DNA of 5,357 bases, taken from Nitrospira sp. GTDB taxonomy: Bacteria > Nitrospirota > Nitrospiria > Nitrospirales > Nitrospiraceae. The translations under genes were made by a program, and so were the position numbers. Within the stretch, counting starts at the first letter, position 1. Each line of letters begins with the position of its first letter. This document shows, piece after piece, positions 1 to 5,316 of this stretch. The stretch is taken from the NCBI GenBank assembly GCA_024998705.1, contig JACOEF010000250.1, forward strand, positions 1 through 5,357. The letters are read 5' to 3'. The notes below the pieces were generated by a model that was given only the letters and a program-made list of their open reading frames with translations, made no database searches and was not told where the DNA came from.

Positions 1-357
1 CCGGCCGGACGACACCGAGCGTGGCAAGGTGGCGGGATCGGGTGTGGAGGTCTGTCCGCCCCCCTCAGGAGGCGGCGTCGGCAGTGCGGTTGGAGAAACC
101 TTGACTATTGGGCCTGCAGGAGCGATGGTCTCCTCAGGCTCAGCCGTGGCATTTTCCACTGGACTGACCGTCGGCTCAGCTTCCTCGACCAACTCCCCCG
201 TTTGCTGAATGAAGTCCAGATTCAACGGAAGCCAGACATCTTTAGCCAAGTCTTCCAGGGTGATCTCGATCTGGCTCGGAACCGCAAGCGGGGCTATCTC
301 TCCAGTCCCAGGCCCTGTCGCCCCCCTGCGCCAAGATCCCCATAGGCTCCCGAGCAT
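1..357 (-). CDS. Unrecognised Pro-rich protein, N-terminal part (runs off window)
   Basis: The reading frame is open from an ATG at 357-355 to the window edge: 119 codons without a stop, so the gene is 3'-truncated by the window. The start is well supported. A GGAGG at 366-362 sits four bases upstream, inside the last codons of the NusG-like gene, and the ATG follows that gene's TGA by one base, so the two are probably translationally coupled. The first 20 residues are Gly/Trp/Arg-rich (MLGSLWGSWRRG) and do not form a convincing signal peptide. Residues about 28-58 look like a small folded segment (IEITLEDLAKDVWLPL and on). From about residue 60 the sequence is Pro/Glu/Thr/Ser-rich and probably disordered. 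I do not recognise the family. Its position suggests a role tied to the transfer operon, but nothing in the visible part shows a function. Confidence 0.75.
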   Translation of the reverse strand, partial: MLGSLWGSWRRGATGPGTGEIAPLAVPSQIEITLEDLAKDVWLPLNLDFIQQTGELVEEAEPTVSPVENATAEPEETIAPAGPIVKVSPTALPTPPPEGGGQTSTPDPATLPRSVSSGR

Positions 358-358
358 G

Positions 359-811
359 TCACCTCCAGGGTTCCGGTAGCGGCATCACGCTCACCTGCGT
401 CGCTTTGGCCCGGACCCGCACAACCCGCCCCATCAAACTGACGTCCACCAACACATCCTCGCCTTCCACGGCTCGCACGATCCCCGTCATCTGCGCATAT
501 GGGCCCGAACTCACCTGCACCAGATCGGCAACCTTAGCCGGAAGTGGCTCAATATTGCTGAGGTCCTCGAAGAGATCGGTATCCTGTAAGGGAAGCGCTC
601 GCACCACTCCAGACAACCCCTTGATCACGGGGACGGTCGTCGGATCACACTCGGCGATCACATAGCCTTTCGTCGGACGTTCCACGCTCGTGCACCCCAG
701 CTCCTGGAGCTGCAAGGCCACGTGTCGTTCACGGCCTGGCGTCACATCAAACGCCCAGCGTGTACGCGACGTATTCGCAGTGGCGTACTCCTCTACTTCT
801 CTGTTGCTCAC
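359..811 (-). CDS. NusG/Spt5-like transcription elongation factor paralog
   Basis: A 150-residue protein with the NusG layout. An NGN-type domain covers residues about 18-72 (RWAFDVTPGRERHVALQLQ, then KGYVIAE and GLSGVVRAL), and a KOW domain covers about 93-141 (DLVQVSSGPYAQMTGIVRAV, with the conserved Gly at 110, then VDVSLMGRVVRV). In this family NGN binds the RNA polymerase clamp and KOW recruits ribosomal protein S10, Rho or other partners. The NGN is shorter than in bacterial NusG (whole protein about 180 residues) and lacks the stretch between the first helix and the GYV strand; this compact form recalls archaeal Spt5, while the KOW looks bacterial. Translation starts at a GTG (811-809) after a strong AGGAGGGG. 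It lies among conjugation genes, not next to rplK or secE, so it is a specialised paralog like RfaH, ActX or LoaP. Its target is unknown; antitermination within this operon is an inference. Confidence 0.88.
   Translation of the reverse strand: MSNREVEEYATANTSRTRWAFDVTPGRERHVALQLQELGCTSVERPTKGYVIAECDPTTVPVIKGLSGVVRALPLQDTDLFEDLSNIEPLPAKVADLVQVSSGPYAQMTGIVRAVEGEDVLVDVSLMGRVVRVRAKATQVSVMPLPEPWR
362..366 (-). promoter_or_regulatory. Ribosome binding site of the partial downstream gene
   Basis: GGAGG on the minus strand, four bases before the ATG at 357-355. It lies within the terminal Trp-Arg-stop codons of the NusG-like gene, which supports coupled translation and fixes the start of the partial gene. 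Confidence 0.7.
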
Positions 812-813
812 AG

Positions 814-821
814 CCCCTCCT
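814..821 (-). promoter_or_regulatory. Ribosome binding site of the NusG-like gene
   Basis: AGGAGGGG on the minus strand, ending two bases before the GTG at 811-809 (four bases from the AGGAGG core). It decides the GTG start: no ATG occurs near the N-terminus of the NGN domain. Confidence 0.75.
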
Positions 822-853
822 CTCGAAGAACGTTCCTACCTCACCCCGCGCGC

Positions 854-1441
854 TCATCGCAGCAACCCGCGGTCTCGTCGGATGCCTGCGAGACGCTCCA
901 GTGCCCGGTATACCTTCCAGCTGTAGCTCGCGATGTTGCGACTCCCGTTGTAGCGGCCTACGGCCGTCCACGTTTCTTGGTATTCGTTGATCTTCTGCCG
1001 CAAGACAAACGCCGCCCATTGGATATTGATACACGGATCGAGAAAATGGACCGGATCGATTTTGTACTGCCGCATATGCACGCTGTTGATCTGCGCAATC
1101 CCTACATCAAAATTCGCCCCCGACTTCCACAGTTCCGCCACCAGATCCTTAGCTTGTTTAAGGGACAGGGGGCCTCGTCGATCCCCGTTCCCATCCCGAT
1201 TCACATTCACTGCATGCGGATCCCCTTCACTCTCCACCAGAATGATGGCTTCCAATATTTGTACGGTCACCGCGTACCGGTTCGCCGCCGCCACAACACA
1301 ACTGTGGTTCACATACCAGAAGCGGTCCGAAGGCATCTCCGCCCCGACACTGTCCGGTAAGACACCCAGACACGCCACCCCAAGACACAGCCACGTTGCA
1401 TAGCGATTGTGCAGTCTGAAAGAGGCCCCCCTGAAGCCCAC
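854..1441 (-). CDS. VirB1/IagB-like lytic transglycosylase (SLT domain)
   Basis: A 195-residue secreted peptidoglycan lytic transglycosylase. Residues about 1-34 form a signal peptide (hydrophobic WLCLGVACLGVL, likely cleavage after SVGA). The SLT fold follows. The likely catalytic glutamate is E70 in ILVESEGDP, the conserved GIAQIN motif is at 114-119, and GRYNGS is at 162-167. C48 and C137 (in DPCINI) match the disulfide pair of the IagB/VirB1/PilT group. The segment between E70 and GIAQIN (PLSLKQAKDLVAEL) is also typical of VirB1-type enzymes. They cleave the glycan strand, releasing 1,6-anhydro-MurNAc ends, to open the wall for the secretion channel. The start is a GTG twelve bases after the TraN stop, with only a weak GAGAG at 1450-1446, so translation probably depends on coupling to TraN. 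Confidence 0.92.
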   Translation of the reverse strand: MGFRGASFRLHNRYATWLCLGVACLGVLPDSVGAEMPSDRFWYVNHSCVVAAANRYAVTVQILEAIILVESEGDPHAVNVNRDGNGDRRGPLSLKQAKDLVAELWKSGANFDVGIAQINSVHMRQYKIDPVHFLDPCINIQWAAFVLRQKINEYQETWTAVGRYNGSRNIASYSWKVYRALERLAGIRRDRGLLR

Positions 1442-1453
1442 GATACTCTCGCC

Positions 1454-2467
1454 CTAACAGGTGCCCGTGTAGGTACAAATCTTCGTCGCCATTTCCTTCG
1501 TGATCACGGCCGGATCAATATTCGCTGAGACATTTTTGTACCATTCGGTGAAATCCATCGCCTGGAAGTTCAACCCGCTGAACTGATCTACCGTAAATCC
1601 GTCGCACTGGGGCGCATCCGCTGATCCCCAGGTCATGCCCAACTGCGCACGGCCTTGCTCTTGAACCATTCGTCCGAGCTCGGATTTCATAGTGCAGTAG
1701 ACCTCTTCTTTGCGGATGCACACACCAAACGGCCCTTTATCCACGCAATGTGTTCCAATCAAATGGGCCTTCCAATCCTGTTTGTCACGCGCCAGCGCGA
1801 TCTCCTCATCCGAGCATTTCCCTATCAATTTGTCGGGGTCCGAATCACAGCAATTGATCAGGGAGCGCCCGATCGTGCTGAAATCACAGGTACTCCTTTT
1901 GCCCGTGAAGATCCGCAGCCGGTCCGGATCCCAATCCTCTTCGACATTCTTCGTCATCGATAACCAGGTTGCCGCCAACGCCAGATTCTGATTTGGGGGA
2001 GTGTTGGTATCCACGCAAAACGGCACTGAACTATCCTGGCTGCCGCATGTGATGGAATCCGGCGGTAGGGTCTCCGCCGCGGATTGAGCTGTCGTCACTG
2101 CACCGCTCGTCCGTAGGTCCCATCCATCACGGTCCACCCTGCTCTGCCGTATTTGGATGTACCTCTCATCGCTACCGGCGGCCGTGCCGCCAGCCGCACT
2201 CAAACTTCCAGGATCATCGTAATACTTCTCTTCGGCAGCCCCAGAACACCCTGCCGTGACACAGCCCGGCGTTCCTGAGTACTGCGGTACTCTTGTCATG
2301 TTCGGCGCCAAAATCCCCCCACCAATCAAGCCCGCGGCCTTTTGCCCCTCCACCTCGCACTTTGCTTTGAGGTACGGCTCATCAATCCCGCTACAATCTG
2401 CGTGGGCCTCTATCGCACCACCCGCCAGACAGACCGCAAGGAGAAACCCCATGAGCGTACGCTTCAT
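1454..2467 (-). CDS. traN: TraN-type conjugative mating-pair stabilisation protein (short form)
   Basis: A 337-residue secreted cysteine-rich protein. The signal peptide spans residues 1-24 (cleavage after AHA). The mature protein has 16 cysteines, consistent with extensive disulfide bonding. The C-terminal part carries the TraN signature: CC at 206-207, EEIALARDKQDWKAHLIGTHC around 221-241, GVC at 248-250, YC at 257-258, then MVQEQGRAQLGMTWGSADAPQC and the FTVDQFSGLNFQAMDFTEWY segment. TraN is an outer-membrane protein of F-type type IV secretion systems; it stabilises the mating pair by contacting recipient surface proteins. F-plasmid TraN is about 600 residues, so this form lacks most of the large central region that determines recipient specificity in F. 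Residues 60-140 are Gly/Ser/Ala-rich and probably flexible. An AGGAGG nine bases upstream supports the ATG. The gene ends with an amber codon followed closely by the transglycosylase. Confidence 0.88.
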   Translation of the reverse strand: MKRTLMGFLLAVCLAGGAIEAHADCSGIDEPYLKAKCEVEGQKAAGLIGGGILAPNMTRVPQYSGTPGCVTAGCSGAAEEKYYDDPGSLSAAGGTAAGSDERYIQIRQSRVDRDGWDLRTSGAVTTAQSAAETLPPDSITCGSQDSSVPFCVDTNTPPNQNLALAATWLSMTKNVEEDWDPDRLRIFTGKRSTCDFSTIGRSLINCCDSDPDKLIGKCSDEEIALARDKQDWKAHLIGTHCVDKGPFGVCIRKEEVYCTMKSELGRMVQEQGRAQLGMTWGSADAPQCDGFTVDQFSGLNFQAMDFTEWYKNVSANIDPAVITKEMATKICTYTGTC

Positions 2468-2476
2468 CGCAAACAG

Positions 2477-2482
2477 CCTCCT
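2477..2482 (-). promoter_or_regulatory. Ribosome binding site of traN
   Basis: AGGAGG on the minus strand, nine bases before the ATG at 2467-2465 and directly after the amber stop of the YbjQ-like gene, so termination and initiation share one short junction. Confidence 0.75.
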
Positions 2483-2974
2483 CTACAACCGCGTGCCGAA
2501 CCGAGCCGTATCCAACGAGGGCACCTTCATCTCGTCCATCCCTGCGGCTTCTCCCTGCAAATTCTCGTCCGCCGGATGTTGTTGAGGCTCGCCGCTCGCG
2601 ACGGAGAGGGCCAGTTCACCCGCAAAGATCCTCCCCATCGCGTGACGATCCGTAAACTGGATCGGCGTTCCGCGCATGATGATTTGCGCCATGCCCCACC
2701 CCCAGTACCGTGCGGTCACCTGATGGATCTGAATGTCGAATCCAATAATCAAGTCGGCCCCCAGGGAGGCAGCGCTTTCCGCAAGCCGATCCACCATGCT
2801 CTGAGTCGCATGGACGATCGGACCGTCATACGTCTTCGCGCGCCCTCCCCAGAAATCCGTGAAACGGACCACGACATCCCGCCAGGACGCGATCCCGACA
2901 GTTTCGATCTGAATCAACGCCTGGAAATATCGATAGGTCTGTCCAGGAATGACATCTACCGTGAGAATTTTCAT
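2483..2974 (-). CDS. YbjQ/UPF0145 family protein with C-terminal extension
   Basis: A 163-residue protein without a signal peptide. Residues 1-107 follow the YbjQ (UPF0145) pattern. It opens with a strand-rich start (ILTVDVIPGQTYRYFQALIQ), followed by a helix (DVVVRFTDFWGGRAKTYD) matching the family's R-D-x-x-GGR-x-x-x-Y region. A second helix ends in AAASLGAD-like sequence (LAESAASLGADLIIGFDIQI), and a final strand hairpin completes the core. Family members are about 105 residues and form ring-like oligomers; they are sometimes labelled heavy-metal-binding, but their function is not established. Residues 108-163 are an extra tail, polar and Gly/Glu/Asp-rich, probably partly disordered. The start lies six bases after the amber stop of the lipoprotein gene. 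Its ribosome binding site is poor (a GGA abutting the ATG), which suggests reinitiation by ribosomes finishing the lipoprotein. Why this protein sits in a transfer operon is unknown. Confidence 0.82.
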   Translation of the reverse strand: MKILTVDVIPGQTYRYFQALIQIETVGIASWRDVVVRFTDFWGGRAKTYDGPIVHATQSMVDRLAESAASLGADLIIGFDIQIHQVTARYWGWGMAQIIMRGTPIQFTDRHAMGRIFAGELALSVASGEPQQHPADENLQGEAAGMDEMKVPSLDTARFGTRL

Positions 2975-2980
2975 TCCTGC

Positions 2981-3958
2981 CTATCGCTTCTCGGTATCAA
3001 TCGGTGACACCTCAGCCTTCTTCGAGGCATCCACCTCGGTGCTGATCGTCAATGTGTTCATCGGCGCGGCCATCACTTCGCCATCAGCAGGCGGAGGCAG
3101 GACAAGGCCGGGTGAGGCTTTTCCTACTGAACCGGCAGTCGGTAGAGTAGACACCGGTTCCGCGACTTGCCCGTTCCCCCCACGGAAGCCATCCAGAAAA
3201 CGCCGCAACCACCCTTTGTCCGCATCCGGCTTGACCCGAGGCGACTCGACCTTAGCCTCGATCACCTTAGGAGGAACGGCCATCGGTACATCCAATTTAG
3301 CCGGGACCGTGGTTGTCGCCACCGGACTCGGAACGGCAGCCAGGCTCGTCCCGCCTGATTCACTACCGGAGCCCACTGCCCCAGCACCGACACTCCCCTC
3401 CGTATTCGGACTGCCCGCCTTGGCGACGGGGTCCGCTTTCGGAGCACCTCCCGACTTTCCCTCACCCACCTGAACGCGCGTTTTCGAGACCTCGGGAGCA
3501 CCCCCTCGCGCCTGCAAGGACTTCCCCAGTTTCCCAATCGAAAGTTCGACACGTTCGAAGCGATTGGCTAAAGCGACCGTCGTTTCGGTGAGGGTTTCGA
3601 TCTTCCCCGCGATATTTTGCAGACGCGCATCGACCCCGGATAGTTGTTGTGCCTGCTGCGCAAACTGCGCCCGCTGGGCCTCGTACTGACGCTGGGTGTC
3701 TTTCACCACGCCCTTCACGGTCAGGATCTCCCCCTGCAGTGTTTCCGCTTGGGCCTTTAACCCCATCTGCTCTTGCGCGACATGCCGATACACCTGGGAC
3801 ACGTTATCGACTCGGTGGGACAGCTCGTCATGCTCGGTTTCCATGACTTCCTTCACCGCGAGTTGATGCTGATATTTCGTTTCCAAGTCCTGATATTCCC
3901 CGGCACTGACGCAACCGGACAACACTGCTAAACCAACGACCGCCATGCGTTGCCACAT
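2981..3958 (-). CDS. Outer-membrane-type lipoprotein with long coiled coil
   Basis: A 325-residue protein with a type II signal peptide: a short basic start, a hydrophobic run (MAVVGLAVLSG) and lipobox LSGC at 13-16. Cys16 would be the lipidated residue; the +2 residue is Val, not Asp, so outer-membrane sorting is expected by the E. coli rule. Residues about 20-150 are Gln/Glu/Ala-rich, with hydrophobic spacing typical of an extended coiled coil (for example around 65-110 and 116-148). Residues 151-245 are low-complexity Gly/Ser/Pro/Ala/Val, a likely flexible linker. Residues 248-262 (DKGWLRRFLDGFRGG) could form a basic amphipathic helix, and the rest is a Pro-rich tail. No enzymatic domain is visible. 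I do not recognise the family; it does not look like TraV, which is shorter. Context next to traN suggests a periplasm-spanning or wall-tethering accessory of the secretion apparatus. AAGGAG at 3970-3965, six bases upstream, supports the start. Confidence 0.85.
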   Translation of the reverse strand: MWQRMAVVGLAVLSGCVSAGEYQDLETKYQHQLAVKEVMETEHDELSHRVDNVSQVYRHVAQEQMGLKAQAETLQGEILTVKGVVKDTQRQYEAQRAQFAQQAQQLSGVDARLQNIAGKIETLTETTVALANRFERVELSIGKLGKSLQARGGAPEVSKTRVQVGEGKSGGAPKADPVAKAGSPNTEGSVGAGAVGSGSESGGTSLAAVPSPVATTTVPAKLDVPMAVPPKVIEAKVESPRVKPDADKGWLRRFLDGFRGGNGQVAEPVSTLPTAGSVGKASPGLVLPPPADGEVMAAPMNTLTISTEVDASKKAEVSPIDTEKR

Positions 3959-3964
3959 ACCGTA

Positions 3965-3970
3965 CTCCTT
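3965..3970 (-). promoter_or_regulatory. Ribosome binding site of the lipoprotein gene
   Basis: AAGGAG on the minus strand, six bases before the ATG at 3958-3956. It lies in the 26-base gap after the preceding TAA and selects the start that gives a complete lipoprotein signal peptide. Confidence 0.75.
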
Positions 3971-3984
3971 TCTTACGACAGGGT

Positions 3985-4647
3985 TTACTGACTCTCTTTC
4001 CCTTCCTGATGGAGAAATGCCTTCACCGCGCCACGCGGCTCGTACTCCGTCACCGTCACGCGGGCGACATGACCGATGACATCATGCAGGGCCACTACGA
4101 GCTCATCGACGGCCTGAAAATGTTTCACATACGGAGTGAGATCTTCCGCTCGGAAACGAATGCTGTTGAGCGCGTTATCCAGTGCGCGAATCACCGGCAC
4201 CAGTCTCACCGTGTCTCCGACGCGTGGCGTAATGACTCGCGCATTGCGGCGCGCCGCCATCAGGCTCCGTTCTTTTAGGTCGGGATACGGCTCCTGGGGG
4301 AGCAACTCGAACTCCCCCACGCCAAGCTCTCGTAAGATCACCTTTGCCCGCGCCACCCATTGCTCCACCCGAGCCAACTCATTGCGCACCTGCTCGATGG
4401 AGAGCTGAGACCCGGCCGCCCGCCGAAGCCGATGGACAACCTTGTCGAACATGTACAACAGGGACACACAGGCCATCCCCGCCTTTGTCTGTGGTAACAA
4501 GAGAATCGAGTTCGGATCCTCCATCCGCTTCCTGTTCTCCTCCGCCCGATCGGGCCTTCGTCCGTTCGTCGAAGACGCACTCCGGAGAGACGGGCCTTCA
4601 CGCCGTACCATCTCCGGTTGTCGTTCCACATCTACCCCATGAGCCAT
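3985..4647 (-). CDS. Unrecognised helical cytoplasmic protein of the transfer operon
   Basis: A 220-residue protein. The first 40 residues are polar and Arg/Glu-rich (MAHGVDVERQPEMVRREG and on), probably disordered. From about residue 45 it is predominantly helical: TKAGMACVSLLYMFDKVVHRLRR-like sequence at 54-76, a long charged helix at 83-107, and an Arg-rich region around 126-142 (SLMAARRNARVITPRVGD). A further helix RLVPVIRALDNALNSIRF runs at 148-165, and another spans 173-197. No signal peptide or membrane segment is seen. The order of helices, with an Arg-rich loop before a 'LD-x-x-L' helix, loosely recalls the AcaB/DUF1845 (PFL_4669) proteins of integrative conjugative elements, but I cannot align it with confidence. 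A near-perfect AGGAGGTGA upstream fixes the first ATG despite the unusual polar N-terminus. It follows the NusA-like gene by 15 bases, so the two may act together. Confidence 0.8.
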   Translation of the reverse strand: MAHGVDVERQPEMVRREGPSLRSASSTNGRRPDRAEENRKRMEDPNSILLLPQTKAGMACVSLLYMFDKVVHRLRRAAGSQLSIEQVRNELARVEQWVARAKVILRELGVGEFELLPQEPYPDLKERSLMAARRNARVITPRVGDTVRLVPVIRALDNALNSIRFRAEDLTPYVKHFQAVDELVVALHDVIGHVARVTVTEYEPRGAVKAFLHQEGKESQ

Positions 4648-4650
4648 GCG

Positions 4651-4659
4651 TCACCTCCT
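4651..4659 (-). promoter_or_regulatory. Strong ribosome binding site of the unrecognised 220-residue gene
   Basis: AGGAGGTGA on the minus strand matches the anti-Shine-Dalgarno nearly perfectly; its AGGAGG core ends six bases before the ATG at 4647-4645. It argues against the internal Met42 as the start. Confidence 0.8.
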
Positions 4660-4662
4660 CGA

Positions 4663-5316
4663 TTACGCCCCAGCGGCTTTCCCCAGATCCGCTTCGTCCA
4701 CGAGCACCAGCCCATACCCGGTCAATTTGCTGGCTACCGCGGCATTCATCCCCTTGCGACCCAGAAACTGCGCAATCGTGCCCCGTTCGACGATCACTCG
4801 CGCTCGATGCTCCTCCCGATACACGTCCACTCGACGCACCGACCGACTCGGAGCAGGCGCTAACGCCTCGCGAATGTAAGATTCCAACTCCGAGTGATAC
4901 TTCACGAGTGCGATCGTGCGGGACGTGTAGGTGCGGAACTCATACAAGAGGGGCTTGCAGGCCGCGATGACATCTTCCCCCGAGCGATAAGTGTCGACAG
5001 CCACCTTCACAAACGGTGCGGCTTGAGCTGTCGCAACACGCTTGATGTGCACATGGTCATCCGCCAACACCGGAGCGAGCACTAACTCCGCGATACGGCG
5101 GAAGTAGTGCATCGATCGCTGCGAGAGCATCGGAAATTCGTCACCGACCTTATAGACGGCCCCCATCAGGGAATCGCGGACCTTGTACTGACGGTCGGCG
5201 TGCTGATGCGGCAGGATGGCGTACCTCCCGATGGAGTCCGCCCACAGGAGATATGCGCTGTGCCCCGGATCCATCCGAATGACCCGAGCCATCACTAAGT
5301 CTCCCACCTGCACCAT
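4663..5316 (-). CDS. Truncated NusA-like protein (S1-KH1-KH2 core only)
   Basis: A 217-residue protein that parallels the RNA-binding core of NusA. Residues about 1-66 match the S1 domain (VGDLVMARVIRMD at the start, MGAVYKVGDEFPMLSQRS at its end). Residues about 68-155 follow KH1 (YFRRIAELVLAPVL, then VKVAVDTYRSGEDVIAACKP, then ELESYIREALAPA, equivalent to the NusA stretch ending in ALSPA). Residues about 160-208 match KH2, with the GxxG loop intact as GRKG (186-189) followed by MNAAVASKLTGYGL. NusA (often 350-500 residues) uses an N-terminal domain to bind RNA polymerase at the exit channel; that domain is absent, as are the C-terminal acidic repeats. The KH1 GxxG is replaced by KPLL (121-124). 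It is therefore probably an RNA-binding paralog, not a replacement for host NusA. The ATG follows a modest AGGCGAG at 5329-5323. It is the first gene of the visible operon. Confidence 0.85.
   Translation of the reverse strand: MVQVGDLVMARVIRMDPGHSAYLLWADSIGRYAILPHQHADRQYKVRDSLMGAVYKVGDEFPMLSQRSMHYFRRIAELVLAPVLADDHVHIKRVATAQAAPFVKVAVDTYRSGEDVIAACKPLLYEFRTYTSRTIALVKYHSELESYIREALAPAPSRSVRRVDVYREEHRARVIVERGTIAQFLGRKGMNAAVASKLTGYGLVLVDEADLGKAAGA

Noticed and set aside
359..811. The NusG-like gene as the housekeeping nusG
   Set aside because: It has no secE or ribosomal-protein neighbours, a shortened NGN domain and a conjugation-gene context, all pointing to a paralog.
828..835. Perfect 8-base palindrome GAACGTTC between the transglycosylase and NusG-like genes
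   Set aside because: It is short, has no loop for a hairpin, no T-run follows on the minus strand, and no second copy was noticed; chance is a sufficient explanation.
722..1360. Long plus-strand open frame (212 codons) opposite the transglycosylase
   Set aside because: It is antisense to a gene with clear SLT motifs and a signal peptide; its translation is Arg/Pro/His-rich with no domain, and no ribosome binding site was seen.
2342..3007. Long plus-strand open frame (221 codons) opposite the YbjQ-like gene
   Set aside because: It crosses three minus-strand genes with recognised features, and its composition is that of a shadow frame in GC-rich DNA.
4344..4970. Plus-strand open frame (208 codons) crossing the NusA-like and 220-residue genes
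   Set aside because: Pro/Arg/Ser/Thr-rich low-information translation that overlaps a recognised KH2 domain and a strong ribosome binding site on the other strand.
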